64,000 bases of DNA from Rhizobium sp. P40RR-XXII (GTDB lineage: Bacteria; Pseudomonadota; Alphaproteobacteria; Rhizobiales; Rhizobiaceae): positions 43,848 through 107,847 of the forward strand of contig NZ_JABAII010000023.1 of assembly GCF_012641405.1 (NCBI RefSeq). The letters run 5' to 3'. Under the pieces are notes generated by a model. That model worked only from the letters and a program-made list of their open reading frames with translations. It was not told the origin of the DNA and did no database searches. Shown here in pieces: positions 44,182 through 53,269 of the stretch. Made by a program: the position numbers and the translations under genes. Within the stretch, counting starts at the first letter, position 1, and each line of letters begins with the position of its first letter.

Positions 44182-45366
44182 ATGACGGCATTCAGCGCGC
44201 CTGCAGGCTCCCGATGGGATGCGGTTTTTTCAATCGCAGTTGGCACCTTCATGCTGGTGACGAGCGAGTTTCTTCCAATCGGCTTGCTGTCGCATATCGC
44301 AGAGCAGTTCGACATCGACCCGGGCCAGGCAGGCCTGTTGGTCACCACACCTGGCATCGTGGCGGCTATCGCCGCGCCCGTCTGTACAATCGCTGCGCGG
44401 GATCTGGATCGCAGGCTCTTGTTGATCGGCTTCACCATCCTTGTCCTGATTTCGAACCTCGTCGTCGCAATCGCCTCCAGCATCGAGCTCGCAATTATCG
44501 GCCGAGCCTTGCTTGGCGTCAGCGTCGGGGGCTTCTGGACCTTCGCCGCAGCTGTTGGGCGGAAGCTCGTTTCCGGCAAGGAGGGCAATCGCGCGACATC
44601 GATCATCATGGCGGGAATATCGATTGGGACAGTCATCGGCGTACCACTCGGATCCGCACTCGGGAGCGTCATGGGTTGGCGGTTGTCGCTTATTGCCGTT
44701 GCCGCACTTTGCCTGATCGTCGCGGTGGCGCAGGCAATCCTCCTGCCGAAAATTCTCATCGAGACCGGACAGTCGTTGGCAGGGCTGCTTGACGCAGCGC
44801 GCAGTCGCAGCCTGACGCTCGCCTTTGCCGCGACGGGCTTAGCCGCGGGCGGTCACTTTGCCGCCTACACGTACCTTGAGCCTCACCTGAATACAAATGC
44901 GCGACTTGATCCGACAGCACTTGGCCTTTTCCTAGCGATATACGGCGCTTTCGGTATTGTCGGCACGTTCATTGGCGAGCATCTGAGCCGCCAGAAGCCC
45001 GCCCATGGTTTCATGCTGGTTGCCTTCGCGATGGCGATCTCTATTATCCTGACCGCGTTTTTCTCTTGGAATCTTCTTGCCGAAGGCATCGCCGTTGCCT
45101 TTTGGGGAACAGCGTTCGGCGCCGTTCCGGTCTGCGTGCAAATCTGGACCTTTGTTTCAGATCCCGCGAGGTTCGAGAGCAGCTCTGCCATCACCGTCAG
45201 CGTCTTTCAGATCGCGCTTGCAGCCGGTTCATTTTTTGGCGGGATGATCGCCGATGCACAAGGCTTTACTGCCGCTTTCGTGGCCGGTGCGTTTTTCAAC
45301 CTCATGGCGGCGCTGCTAGTGGCGACGACCATGTTCCTTCCCAAATTCAGAACCAAGGAGATCTGA
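44182..45366 (+). CDS. MFS transporter (DHA1-type drug/sugar exporter family)
   Basis: 394 aa with about 12 hydrophobic segments. Motif A region is AARDLDRRLLLIG after helix 2; SEFLPIGLLSHIAEQF near the start resembles AraJ/NepI/YdhP-type exporters. It sits at the inner membrane and exchanges small molecules for protons. The next hydrolase gene starts 1 nt after its stop, so the two are one transcript, which suggests the transported compound is related to the hydrolase substrate. Confidence 0.9.
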   Translation: MTAFSAPAGSRWDAVFSIAVGTFMLVTSEFLPIGLLSHIAEQFDIDPGQAGLLVTTPGIVAAIAAPVCTIAARDLDRRLLLIGFTILVLISNLVVAIASSIELAIIGRALLGVSVGGFWTFAAAVGRKLVSGKEGNRATSIIMAGISIGTVIGVPLGSALGSVMGWRLSLIAVAALCLIVAVAQAILLPKILIETGQSLAGLLDAARSRSLTLAFAATGLAAGGHFAAYTYLEPHLNTNARLDPTALGLFLAIYGAFGIVGTFIGEHLSRQKPAHGFMLVAFAMAISIILTAFFSWNLLAEGIAVAFWGTAFGAVPVCVQIWTFVSDPARFESSSAITVSVFQIALAAGSFFGGMIADAQGFTAAFVAGAFFNLMAALLVATTMFLPKFRTKEI

Positions 45367-45367
45367 A

Positions 45368-46366
45368 GTGATCTTACGCCCTTTGACGTTTGCCACCGCC
45401 GCATTTGCCGTATTCATAGCCACGACTGATTTGGGTGTCGCTCAATCCGCAGACGTGGGCACGCCTCCCCAAGCCACAAGCGACGCAGAGCTTGTTGCCT
45501 CCCTTCCAGGCTTTCGCAACGCCGATGTTACCGTGAACGGGATAACCCTTCACTACGTCATCGGCGGACAGGGTTCGCCTGTGGTTCTACTGCCGGGTTG
45601 GCCGGAAACCTGGTGGTCCTGGCATAAGATCATGCCTGGGCTTGCGAAGTCCCATACGGTTATCTCGCTCGACATCCGCGGCATGGGACAATCTGACAAA
45701 CCGACAGAAGGCTACGAGAAGAAGGTTCTCGCAAGCGACGTCCACGAACTCGTCAAAGCGCTCGGCTATAAAAAAGCGGACGTGGTTGGCCACGATATCG
45801 GCTCGATGGTCGCATTCGCCTACGCCGCCAACTTTCCGGACGCCACCGGCAAGGTAGTGATGCTGGACGTTCCGCACCCGGACGCAGAGCTCGCCAAATG
45901 GCCGCTTCTTCCGACGGTCGGAACTTTCGGCGACAGAATAGATGAAAATCACGCCTATCCCTGGTGGTTCGCCTTCCACCAGGTCAAGGGCCTGCCTGAA
46001 GACATCCTGGAGGGTCGCCAGGAGATCGAGCAAAAGTGGTTCTTCCGGTACCTGATGAAGGACGAGAGCAAGATCGACGCGCGCGACCGTGCCGTCTATG
46101 CGGCCGCCTACGCGAGCCGGGATGCGATCCGGGCCGGAAACGCCTGGTACCAGGCCTTCCCACAAGACATCCTCGATGATGGCATCTACGCCAAACTCGA
46201 AATGCCTGTTCTGGCGCTCGGCGGCCCCGGCTACGTCTGGTTGAAGACAACGCTTGAACGGAAGGCGACCGATCTGAAGGCATTCAAGATCGCCGACAGC
46301 GGTCACTTCATTGCTGAGGAGCAGCCGGAAGAGACCCTGAAATACATCACCGACTTCCTCAAATAA
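45368..46366 (+). CDS. Exported alpha/beta hydrolase, epoxide-hydrolase/haloalkane-dehalogenase-like
   Basis: 332 aa from a GTG at 45368, 1 nt after the MFS stop. Signal peptide (first ~26 residues, Sec type, no RR). Core: oxyanion LLPGWPETWWSW, DIRGMGQSD, Asp nucleophile D143 in GHDIGS and His in SGHFIAEE. An Asp nucleophile points to C-O or C-halogen cleavage rather than ester hydrolysis. Next gene 24 bp downstream. Confidence 0.88.
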   Translation: MILRPLTFATAAFAVFIATTDLGVAQSADVGTPPQATSDAELVASLPGFRNADVTVNGITLHYVIGGQGSPVVLLPGWPETWWSWHKIMPGLAKSHTVISLDIRGMGQSDKPTEGYEKKVLASDVHELVKALGYKKADVVGHDIGSMVAFAYAANFPDATGKVVMLDVPHPDAELAKWPLLPTVGTFGDRIDENHAYPWWFAFHQVKGLPEDILEGRQEIEQKWFFRYLMKDESKIDARDRAVYAAAYASRDAIRAGNAWYQAFPQDILDDGIYAKLEMPVLALGGPGYVWLKTTLERKATDLKAFKIADSGHFIAEEQPEETLKYITDFLK

Positions 46367-46390
46367 GACCTCGATCTCAGGAAAAAATCC

Positions 46391-47659
46391 ATGTCAGTTC
46401 AATCGACCGACACGTCTCGCCGGCGAGTATTGCAGCTTGTCCTTGCCTTACCCGCCGCAACTGCCTTCGTTTCCCAGGCAGCGGCTCAAACGTCCTCTCC
46501 AAGTGTTCCTCCGGCCACGAAAGACATCGAGCCATTCAAGGTGTCCGTACCACAGTCCGTGCTCGACGACCTGAAGCGCCGCCTCAAGAATGCCCGGTGG
46601 CCGGATCAGGAAACCGTCTCGGACTGGTCCCAAGGCGTACCTCTTCAAAAGGCGAAGAAGCTCATCGCCTATTGGGAGGGAAAATACGATTGGCGCAAGT
46701 TCGAGAAGCGCATCAACGCCTACCCACAGTTCCGCACCGAGATCGACGGTCTCGGTATCCATTTCATCCACGTGAAGTCGAAGCATGAGAACGCCCTGCC
46801 GATCATCCTGACCCATGGATGGCCGGGATCCGTCGTGGAGTTCCTCAAGGTCATTGGTCCCCTCACCGACCCGACCGCGCACGGCGGCACGGCTGAGGAC
46901 GCCTTCCACGTCGTCATTCCATCGCAGCCCGGCTTCGGCTTTTCCGACAAGCCCGCCTCAGAAGGATGGACCGTCGTACGGACCGCCAACGCCTGGGCCA
47001 CGCTGATGAAGCGCCTCGGATACGACAGGTGGGTCGCGCAAGGCGGAGACTGGGGGTCGGGCGTTACCCATGCGCTCGGCCATATCCGCCCCGAAGGCCT
47101 GGTGGCAGCCCATGTGAACTGGCCGCTCGTCTTTCCGGAAAAATTCCCCGAAAACCCGACACCAGACGAAAAGGCCGCAATGGACGCGGCGATGAAGTTC
47201 GCAAACGATCAGTTCGGCTACTTCAAGGAGCAGGCGACGCGGCCCCAGACGATTGGATATGCACTCGCGGATTCACCCGTCGGCCAGGCGGCCTGGATCT
47301 ACGAGAAGTTCCAGGCCTGGACGGACAATCACGGCGACCCGGAAGACGCCCTGACGGTCGACGAGATGCTCGATGACATCTCGCTCTACTGGTTTACGGA
47401 CGCAGCCGCCTCGTCCGCCCGCATCTACTGGGAGAACGCCCGCAACGGCGGCGGCTTCGACGCCGGCCGGATAGAACTGCCGATGGCCGCCACGATCTTT
47501 CCGAAGGAGATCTACCGGGCGCCGAAGGCATGGGCCGAAGCCCACTGGCCGAACCTCTTTTACTGGAACGAGGTCGACAAGGGCGGTCACTTCGCCGCTT
47601 TCGAACAGCCCGACCTCTTCGCGCAGGAAATGCGCAAGGCCTTCAAGTCCATCCGCTGA
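46391..47659 (+). CDS. Tat-exported epoxide hydrolase with EHN domain, copy 1
   Basis: 422 aa. Tat signal TSRRRVLQLVLALPAATA with a predicted cut after AAAQ (about 33). The epoxide hydrolase N-terminal (EHN) domain spans ~45-155 (EPFKVSVPQSVLDDLKRRL, WPDQETVSDWSQG). Then the alpha/beta core: HGWPG at 142-146, Asp nucleophile D220 (QGGDWGS) and a C-terminal GGHFAAFEQP with the His. It resembles juvenile-hormone/microsomal-type epoxide hydrolases. A close paralogue is at 48306. Confidence 0.9.
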   Translation: MSVQSTDTSRRRVLQLVLALPAATAFVSQAAAQTSSPSVPPATKDIEPFKVSVPQSVLDDLKRRLKNARWPDQETVSDWSQGVPLQKAKKLIAYWEGKYDWRKFEKRINAYPQFRTEIDGLGIHFIHVKSKHENALPIILTHGWPGSVVEFLKVIGPLTDPTAHGGTAEDAFHVVIPSQPGFGFSDKPASEGWTVVRTANAWATLMKRLGYDRWVAQGGDWGSGVTHALGHIRPEGLVAAHVNWPLVFPEKFPENPTPDEKAAMDAAMKFANDQFGYFKEQATRPQTIGYALADSPVGQAAWIYEKFQAWTDNHGDPEDALTVDEMLDDISLYWFTDAAASSARIYWENARNGGGFDAGRIELPMAATIFPKEIYRAPKAWAEAHWPNLFYWNEVDKGGHFAAFEQPDLFAQEMRKAFKSIR

Positions 47660-47688
47660 TCCAGCTCTAGCAAAAACAAGGAAACAAC

Positions 47689-48132
47689 ATGCCTACCAAT
47701 GAAGAAATCATCCGCGAACTCTACCGGACCGCAGAAGTGAAGGACGTCGCGGCATTCGTCGCCCTCTTCGCCGAGGGCGGCTATTTCTGGGACGTGTCGG
47801 CCGGTGCGAAATATTACGGCGCCGACATTGGCAAGACGGTCGAGATCTACGCCACCGCCTTCCACGACATGCATCGCGAACTCGGAAACTTCTACGTGAC
47901 CGACGACGTGGTCATCGTGGAACTGACCCTCAACGGCACGCATACAGGTCCGCTCGCCCTGCCTGCCGGAACGATACCGGCGACCGGAAAGGAAATGCAC
48001 GCGCCCTGCTGCGACGTCTTCCACCTCAAGGACGGCAAGGTGACATCCTTCCATTGCTACACCGCCGCGACCATCATCATGGGTCAACTCGGTGTCTTGG
48101 GAAATCTCGGCGCGGCCATGCAGCGCGCGTGA
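47689..48132 (+). CDS. SnoaL-like polyketide-cyclase-fold protein
   Basis: 147 aa, NTF2-like fold: IIRELYRTAEVKDVAAFVALFAEGGYFWDVSAG, HDMHRELGNFYVTDDVVIVELTLNGTH, CCDVFHLKDGKVTSFHCYTAA. SnoaL-like enzymes catalyse ring closure, isomerisation or epoxide opening (limonene-1,2-epoxide hydrolase has the same fold). Sitting between two epoxide hydrolases it may act on the same compounds. AAGGAAAC precedes the ATG. Confidence 0.83.
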   Translation: MPTNEEIIRELYRTAEVKDVAAFVALFAEGGYFWDVSAGAKYYGADIGKTVEIYATAFHDMHRELGNFYVTDDVVIVELTLNGTHTGPLALPAGTIPATGKEMHAPCCDVFHLKDGKVTSFHCYTAATIIMGQLGVLGNLGAAMQRA

Positions 48133-48202
48133 AGATTGCTGCGATCCTGGCGGCCATGCATCCGGCTACTGCCGGTTTCTAACAGCAGCGGCGCATTCTG
48201 AT

Positions 48203-48229
48203 CATCCATCCTCATGGATTGTATCTCCA
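48203..48229. promoter_or_regulatory. Palindromic 27-bp motif, copy C
   Basis: ATCATCCA at 48201-48208 and TGGATTGT at 48215-48222 (two changes from the perfect arm), followed by ATCTCCATG. It lies 77 bp before the second EHN hydrolase gene. Confidence 0.55.
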
Positions 48230-48305
48230 TGCGTCGCCGCTTCTGCACAGGTCGCCTGCCGCTTAGATCAAGGCAAGTCCTCGAACAAGCAGAATGGAAA
48301 CACCA

Positions 48306-49589
48306 ATGAACAATGTGAGACCCGACCGACTGAGCGATGTTGACCCGAGCCGCCGGATTTTCCTCGCAGCCGCGGCGGCTGTTTCGACCTTCTTGGCGGT
48401 TGGCGGGACGGCAGCTGCAACGCCTTCGACCGGTGGCCTGGAACTGCCGACCGCAACGTATGCCGTCGATCCATTCAGGGTGAAGATCCCGGCTGCGGCA
48501 ATCGACGACCTTCGTGCTCGGCTGCGTGCGGCACGCCTGCCGGAGAAGGAAACTGTCTCCGACTGGTCGCAGGGCGCTCCCCTGAATTCGGTCGAGCCAC
48601 TCTTGAGATACTGGCGCGACAGCTACGACATGCGTCGGCTGGAAAAACGCCTGAACGCCTACCCGCAATACCGTACGGAGATCGACGGCCTGGGCATTCA
48701 CTTCATCCATGTGAAGTCGAAACATGCGAACGCACGCCCGTTGATCCTGACGCATGGATGGCCTGGCTCCGTCGTCGAGTTTCTCAACGTCATCGGCCCG
48801 CTGACCGATCCGATGGCCCATGGTGGCAAGGCCGAAGATGCATTCCACGTCGTCATCCCCTCGCTGCCCGGCTACGGCTTCTCCGACAAGCCGAAGGAGA
48901 CCGGTTGGGGGCTGCCGCGGATCGCGCGGGCGTGGGCGCAGCTCATGGAGCGCTTGGGCTACACCGAATACTATGCGCAAGGTGGAGACTGGGGTGCGGG
49001 TGTCACGACATGGATGGCAAAGCAACATGTCGCCGGCCTGAAGGGTGTTCACCTCAATCTGCCGCTGCTGTTTCCACCGCCGATCGAAGGCACTCCTGAT
49101 TCCGAGGAGCAAGCCTCGATCGCCCAGCTTGTCTCCTTCGCCACCCATCGATCCGGCTATGCCAAGATCCAGTCCACGCGACCGCAGACGATCGGATATG
49201 CGCTTGCGGACTCGCCCGTCGGTCAAGCCGGCTGGATCTACGAGAAGTTCGGCGATTGGACCGATTCGAACCATCACCCGGAAAAGGAGCTTGGCTACGA
49301 CCAGATGCTGGATGACATCATGCTGTACTGGCTGACGGACACGGCGGCCTCGTCCGCACGGCTCTATGCCGAGAGCTTCGATACCGATTTCAGCCCGCAG
49401 AAGCTCGATATCCCGGTTGCGGTCAGTGTCTTTCCCGCCGAACTTTACCGTCCGCTCAGAAAATGGGGCGAGCGCATGTACTCGAGGCTGACCTACTGGA
49501 ACGAGGTGGCGCGTGGTGGACACTTCGCGGCGTTCGAACAGCCTGAAATCTTTACCGAGGAACTCCGCAAGGCTTTCGCAACCATGTGA
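48306..49589 (+). CDS. Tat-exported epoxide hydrolase with EHN domain, copy 2
   Basis: 427 aa from the ATG at 48306 (GGAAA 7 nt upstream; another ATG four codons earlier is less well placed). Tat signal DPSRRIFLAAAAAVSTFLAV. EHN domain ~52-163, HGWPG at 150-154, Asp nucleophile D228 (QGGDWGA) and GGHFAAFEQPE at the end. It is clearly paralogous to copy 1 throughout (VKSKHANARPLILTHGWPG against VKSKHENALPIILTHGWPG). It starts a unit after motif copy C. Confidence 0.9.
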   Translation: MNNVRPDRLSDVDPSRRIFLAAAAAVSTFLAVGGTAAATPSTGGLELPTATYAVDPFRVKIPAAAIDDLRARLRAARLPEKETVSDWSQGAPLNSVEPLLRYWRDSYDMRRLEKRLNAYPQYRTEIDGLGIHFIHVKSKHANARPLILTHGWPGSVVEFLNVIGPLTDPMAHGGKAEDAFHVVIPSLPGYGFSDKPKETGWGLPRIARAWAQLMERLGYTEYYAQGGDWGAGVTTWMAKQHVAGLKGVHLNLPLLFPPPIEGTPDSEEQASIAQLVSFATHRSGYAKIQSTRPQTIGYALADSPVGQAGWIYEKFGDWTDSNHHPEKELGYDQMLDDIMLYWLTDTAASSARLYAESFDTDFSPQKLDIPVAVSVFPAELYRPLRKWGERMYSRLTYWNEVARGGHFAAFEQPEIFTEELRKAFATM

Positions 49590-49646
49590 AACCTTTGCGC
49601 CGGGCGACGTCCGACGCCACCGCGACGCAACAGAAGGAAAAAGCCG

Positions 49647-50138
49647 ATGAACCCCTGGTTCTCCCGAAAGTCGATAGTCCTTGCAGCCACCGTTCTCGCA
49701 ACGGCAGGTGCCTGCGTCGCCTCTGCCCATGATCCTTCACAGCACGATCACGCGGCGGTGCAGACCGATGGTGCCGGGCCCGAGGCCGCCTATCTCGCGG
49801 AAAACGACGCAGCCATGAACAAGATGATGGCCGACATGGAGGTCAAACCATCGGGTGACGTCGATCGCGACTTCGTGGCGATGATGACGCCCCATCACCA
49901 AGGCGCCATCGAGATGGCGCTCGCGGTTCTCAAATACGGTAAGAACGAACAACTCAAGCGCATCGCGCAGGAGATCATCGTGGATCAGCAGCAGGAGATC
50001 GCAGCCATGAAGCTTGCGATCGGCGATCCGCTTCCCCCATCCGACGCAGCCCCGACACAGGTCGCACCGGAGGGCACCCCCGCCCGCCCCATGCCCGGCC
50101 AGACCACGCCGGGCATGGATTCAAACATGAAGATGTAA
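49647..50138 (+). CDS. DUF305-family secreted protein
   Basis: 163 aa. Signal peptide (first ~27 residues, ending VASA), then a His-rich linker and the DUF305 core DRDFVAMMTPHHQGAIEMALAVLKYG…ELIVDQQQEIAAMK. DUF305 proteins are ferritin-like four-helix bundles found with copper or other metal genes; the paired His residues suggest metal binding. Low-complexity Pro/Thr/Met C-terminus. 18 bp before the beta-propeller gene, so co-transcribed. Confidence 0.87.
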   Translation: MNPWFSRKSIVLAATVLATAGACVASAHDPSQHDHAAVQTDGAGPEAAYLAENDAAMNKMMADMEVKPSGDVDRDFVAMMTPHHQGAIEMALAVLKYGKNEQLKRIAQEIIVDQQQEIAAMKLAIGDPLPPSDAAPTQVAPEGTPARPMPGQTTPGMDSNMKM

Positions 50139-50155
50139 GTCAAAGGCCATTCACC

Positions 50156-51613
50156 ATGAACATCCGGACATCTTTCGCCGCCAGCTTGCTGGCGGGCAGT
50201 ATGCTATTGCCTTTTTCCGCCTTCGCGGGCCAGGCGCCCTTCGCCGCCGCCGAGGCCGATATCCCGGTCAGCAGCAAGGACCGTGTCTATGCCGCCGAGC
50301 AATTTTCCAATACCGTCTCGGTAACGGATCCGGCGACCAACAAACTTCTCGGTGTCATCAAGCTCGGCGACCCGCAGCCCGGCAACCTGAGCCCGCTCTA
50401 CAAGGGCCAGGTTCTCGTTCACGGCATGGGTTTCTCGCCGGACAAGAAAACGATCGCCGTCGTCTCGATCGGCTCCAATTCCGTCACCTTCATCGATACC
50501 GCGACGAACGCGGTGAAGCACACGACCTATGTCGGTCGCTCCCCGCACGAGGCATTCTACACCCCGGATGACAAGGAAGTCTGGGTGACGGTTCGTGGCG
50601 AGGATTACATCTCGGTTATCGACGCCGCAACATTCGCGGAAAAGGCGCAAATCAAGGTGCCGGCAGGTCCCGGCATGCAGATCTTCTCGCCGGACGGTAA
50701 GTACGGATACATCTGCTCGTCCTTCAATCCCGAGACCGTTGTCGTCACCGTCGCCGATCACCAGATCGTAGGCCATGTGAAACAGGCAAGCCCGTTCTGC
50801 CCGAACATCGCCGCGTCTCCCGATGGAAGCCAGGTCTGGTTTACCCTCAAGGACACCGGCAAGGTGCAGGTCTTCAACGCAAAACCGCCCTTCGATGTCA
50901 TCAAGACGATCGATACCGGTCCGATCACCAACCACGTCAATCTCGTCACCAACAAGAACGGCAGCTTTGCCTATGTCACGGTCGGCGGCCTCAACGAGGT
51001 GAAGGTCTTCCGCGCCGACAATTTCGAACAGGTCGCGACCATACTGGTCGGCAACCTGCCGCACGGAGTCTGGCCCTCGGGTGACGGCACACGCGTCTAT
51101 GTCGGCCTTGAGAATGCCGATGCCATGGCGGTTATCGATACGCTGACCAACAAGGTCATTGCGACGATCCCGATCGGCCAGGCCGCGCAGGCCGTCAACT
51201 ATGTGCCCAACGCGGTTCCTGAAGGTGACGGCATGCAGAACCTGCAGCCGCTCGGCACCGCAGGCGTCGCGGCGCATCTGACGCTGTCGGCAAAGGGCGA
51301 CAAGGATAAGACGGCACCTACGAGCGTTACGCTCTTCGATCAGGGGCTGACGCAGGTGTTGCAGGCATCGGTGACAGGGCTGGAACCGAAGACGATGTAT
51401 GTGCTGGCGCTGTCAGACAAGGCAGATGGCAGCGGCCCCCTTCAGGGCCTGTCGAACTTCATGACGAACCCGGCCGGCTCGGCGATCGTCAACGCGGTCG
51501 GTCCGATCCGGCAGATCGTCGAATCCAACCACAAGGATGAGCGCAGGTATATCGTCGTTGCCGCATCGGTTGACGGCAAGCCCGGCAAGGTCCTGCAGGT
51601 GCAGGCAGATTGA
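50156..51613 (+). CDS. YVTN-type beta-propeller secreted protein
   Basis: 485 aa. Signal peptide (first ~24 residues, ending AFAG). About seven propeller blades with the repeat pattern D-x-A-T-N-x-V-x-x-T-I-x-V-G, for example VTDPATNKLLGVIKLG, FIDTATNAVKHTTYVG, VIDTLTNKVIATIPIG. A C-terminal Ig/fibronectin-like region follows (about 365-480). YncE-like proteins are periplasmic and of uncertain function. Paired with DUF305, a combination often near copper or oxidoreductase genes. Confidence 0.87.
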   Translation: MNIRTSFAASLLAGSMLLPFSAFAGQAPFAAAEADIPVSSKDRVYAAEQFSNTVSVTDPATNKLLGVIKLGDPQPGNLSPLYKGQVLVHGMGFSPDKKTIAVVSIGSNSVTFIDTATNAVKHTTYVGRSPHEAFYTPDDKEVWVTVRGEDYISVIDAATFAEKAQIKVPAGPGMQIFSPDGKYGYICSSFNPETVVVTVADHQIVGHVKQASPFCPNIAASPDGSQVWFTLKDTGKVQVFNAKPPFDVIKTIDTGPITNHVNLVTNKNGSFAYVTVGGLNEVKVFRADNFEQVATILVGNLPHGVWPSGDGTRVYVGLENADAMAVIDTLTNKVIATIPIGQAAQAVNYVPNAVPEGDGMQNLQPLGTAGVAAHLTLSAKGDKDKTAPTSVTLFDQGLTQVLQASVTGLEPKTMYVLALSDKADGSGPLQGLSNFMTNPAGSAIVNAVGPIRQIVESNHKDERRYIVVAASVDGKPGKVLQVQAD

Positions 51614-51620
51614 TGTGAAC

Positions 51621-51651
51621 CGATAGCCTGCAAGATTCTTGCAGGCTATCG
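51621..51651 (+). terminator. Strong hairpin after the beta-propeller gene
   Basis: CGATAGCCTGCAAG (51621-51634) and CTTGCAGGCTATCG (51638-51651) are perfectly complementary over 14 bp with a 3-nt loop, 8 bp after the stop. There is no T run, so it may stop transcription weakly or protect the mRNA 3' end. Confidence 0.65.
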
Positions 51652-52095
51652 GCGCCTGAGGATTTGAGAAGTGGATGATGCGCGGCGCGGGACTTCTCTT
51701 CATTTCGACTATTTGACGTTGGCGCAATCGCAATGTCAAAGTAACTCTCACGCCGTTGCAGGTCGGGCTATCGCAGACTACCGTCGGGGCTGGCCTCCCG
51801 AGCGCGCCTCGTGGCGTGTCTCACCTGTGACCTGTCGCTGTGACGACCAGCCAGGGGTAATGCGCTAAGCGAATATCTGCGTGCCGGTCGCAATTGGACG
51901 CTTGAACCGGGGCCGCTGAATGTCTTAAAGCGATGATGGTCAGTCGGTCGATGCCGTGGCTGACGCGATGGGTTCGGCAGCTCGAGGGCTAATCATCCGC
52001 GTCCTCAGGAAGAAGGTCAATATGACGCCGGTGGCGTTGCGCAGCAGTTTCGAACTCCATGACCTCCCTGCGTCAACGCTATTCCCGGACCTGCA
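51652..52095. other. Gene-free stretch upstream of AraC paralogue D
   Basis: A plus-strand frame from about 51940 to 52098 is open (…DAMGSAARGLIIRVLRKK…) but lacks a start and recognisable similarity. Presumed promoter region of the AraC gene. Nothing else seen. Confidence 0.4.
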
Positions 52096-52962
52096 ATGAC
52101 CGCCAATGACGACGAAGCCGACTTTCTCACCAAGATCGTCAAACTTGATAGCTGGACGGGATCTTGGAACGGCGTGACGATCGACGAGCGGCGTGAACGG
52201 CTGCAGGGGAAAGTTCTTCACGAGCTGGTCCGGGAAGATGAAACCGGCTTGACCATAAATCTCGATGAAGTCGGCGGCTTTACCGAGCCCCGTCTAAAGA
52301 GGGACCAGGCATGTCCGATCGACCACCGTCCAAACCATATGGCGCTTATCCCGAAGGGTATGCGGTTGTGGGGCTACGGAGACCTAGACTACTGCCACTA
52401 TGCGGTGTTGAGATTTGATATTCCGACACTTGATCGAACCTTTGGTGAGGAGTTCACCGCGCGGGCATTCGAGAGTCCCCGCATCAGATTTATGGACAAC
52501 CGAATTCTTACGCTCGTCCGTATGCTGCTCGATGTTCCCCGGGTGGACCAATCCTCTAACTTGCTCGGTGAGAGCCTGACCGCGGCGATTTTCGCGATCC
52601 TGTCGGCAGGGGATACAGAGGTACGCGAAGCGGGCAAGCTCGCTCGATGGCAGGTGAAGCGCGTAACAGAGTATATGCGTGAACAGTTGCCTCGTCAGAT
52701 CGAACTCAGCGAGTTGGCGGGTATTCTCAACCAGTCCCAGTGGCATTTTTGCCGAGCGTTTAAGGCGTCAACCGGCCTGTCACCCTACCAGTGGCAGCTC
52801 GAGCAAAGAATCAAACTCGCAAAAGAACTGCTCCTCGACACGGAAATCGCGTTGGATGCGGTCGCGGAGGCGACGGGATTCGCCGACGCGATGCATCTCA
52901 ACCGGGCATTCAAGCGCCGGGCAGGCAAAACACCCGGTGCATGGCGCCGCTCACAGAGGTGA
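52096..52962 (+). CDS. AraC-family regulator, paralogue D
   Basis: 288 aa. The same subfamily as the three at 40-42.8 kb: SWNGVTI, LDEVGGFTEPRL, IDHRPNHM, LWGYGDLDYCHYA in the sensor domain and LSELAGILNQSQWHFCRAFKAST plus DAMHLNRAFKRRAGKTPGAWRR in the DNA-binding domain. It lies at the downstream end of the hydrolase cluster, on the same strand as those genes but after the hairpin. Confidence 0.9.
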   Translation: MTANDDEADFLTKIVKLDSWTGSWNGVTIDERRERLQGKVLHELVREDETGLTINLDEVGGFTEPRLKRDQACPIDHRPNHMALIPKGMRLWGYGDLDYCHYAVLRFDIPTLDRTFGEEFTARAFESPRIRFMDNRILTLVRMLLDVPRVDQSSNLLGESLTAAIFAILSAGDTEVREAGKLARWQVKRVTEYMREQLPRQIELSELAGILNQSQWHFCRAFKASTGLSPYQWQLEQRIKLAKELLLDTEIALDAVAEATGFADAMHLNRAFKRRAGKTPGAWRRSQR

Positions 52963-53269
52963 GATGATCGCGCTCATCAGGATATCTCCCAAGCGATTTC
53001 ATTCGAGGCCATACCGAATATGTCCTCAAACCTTACCGCGGCGGAATGACAGCTCTTGAAGGGATAAGAACTGACGACCCTGTTATTTCAAAAAGTCCTC
53101 CACCTCAATTTTTTCCATGGCATACATCAGCTTGACCTCACTGAAATGACCCATTTGCGATCAGAAGGAGTGTGCCGACATTTGATTGCCGCGCCTTGGA
53201 GCCAAGGCTTACAATCCACAAAGGGGTAATGGGGGTAACTTGATCCGCTAGTGTGAAAAATACGAGCGC
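52963..53269. other. Gene-free stretch between convergent AraC D and M50 genes
   Basis: No gene or clear hairpin recognised. Confidence 0.4.

Noticed and set aside
48084..49730. 548-codon minus-strand open frame
   Set aside because: Antisense shadow of the second EHN epoxide hydrolase; no recognisable domain.
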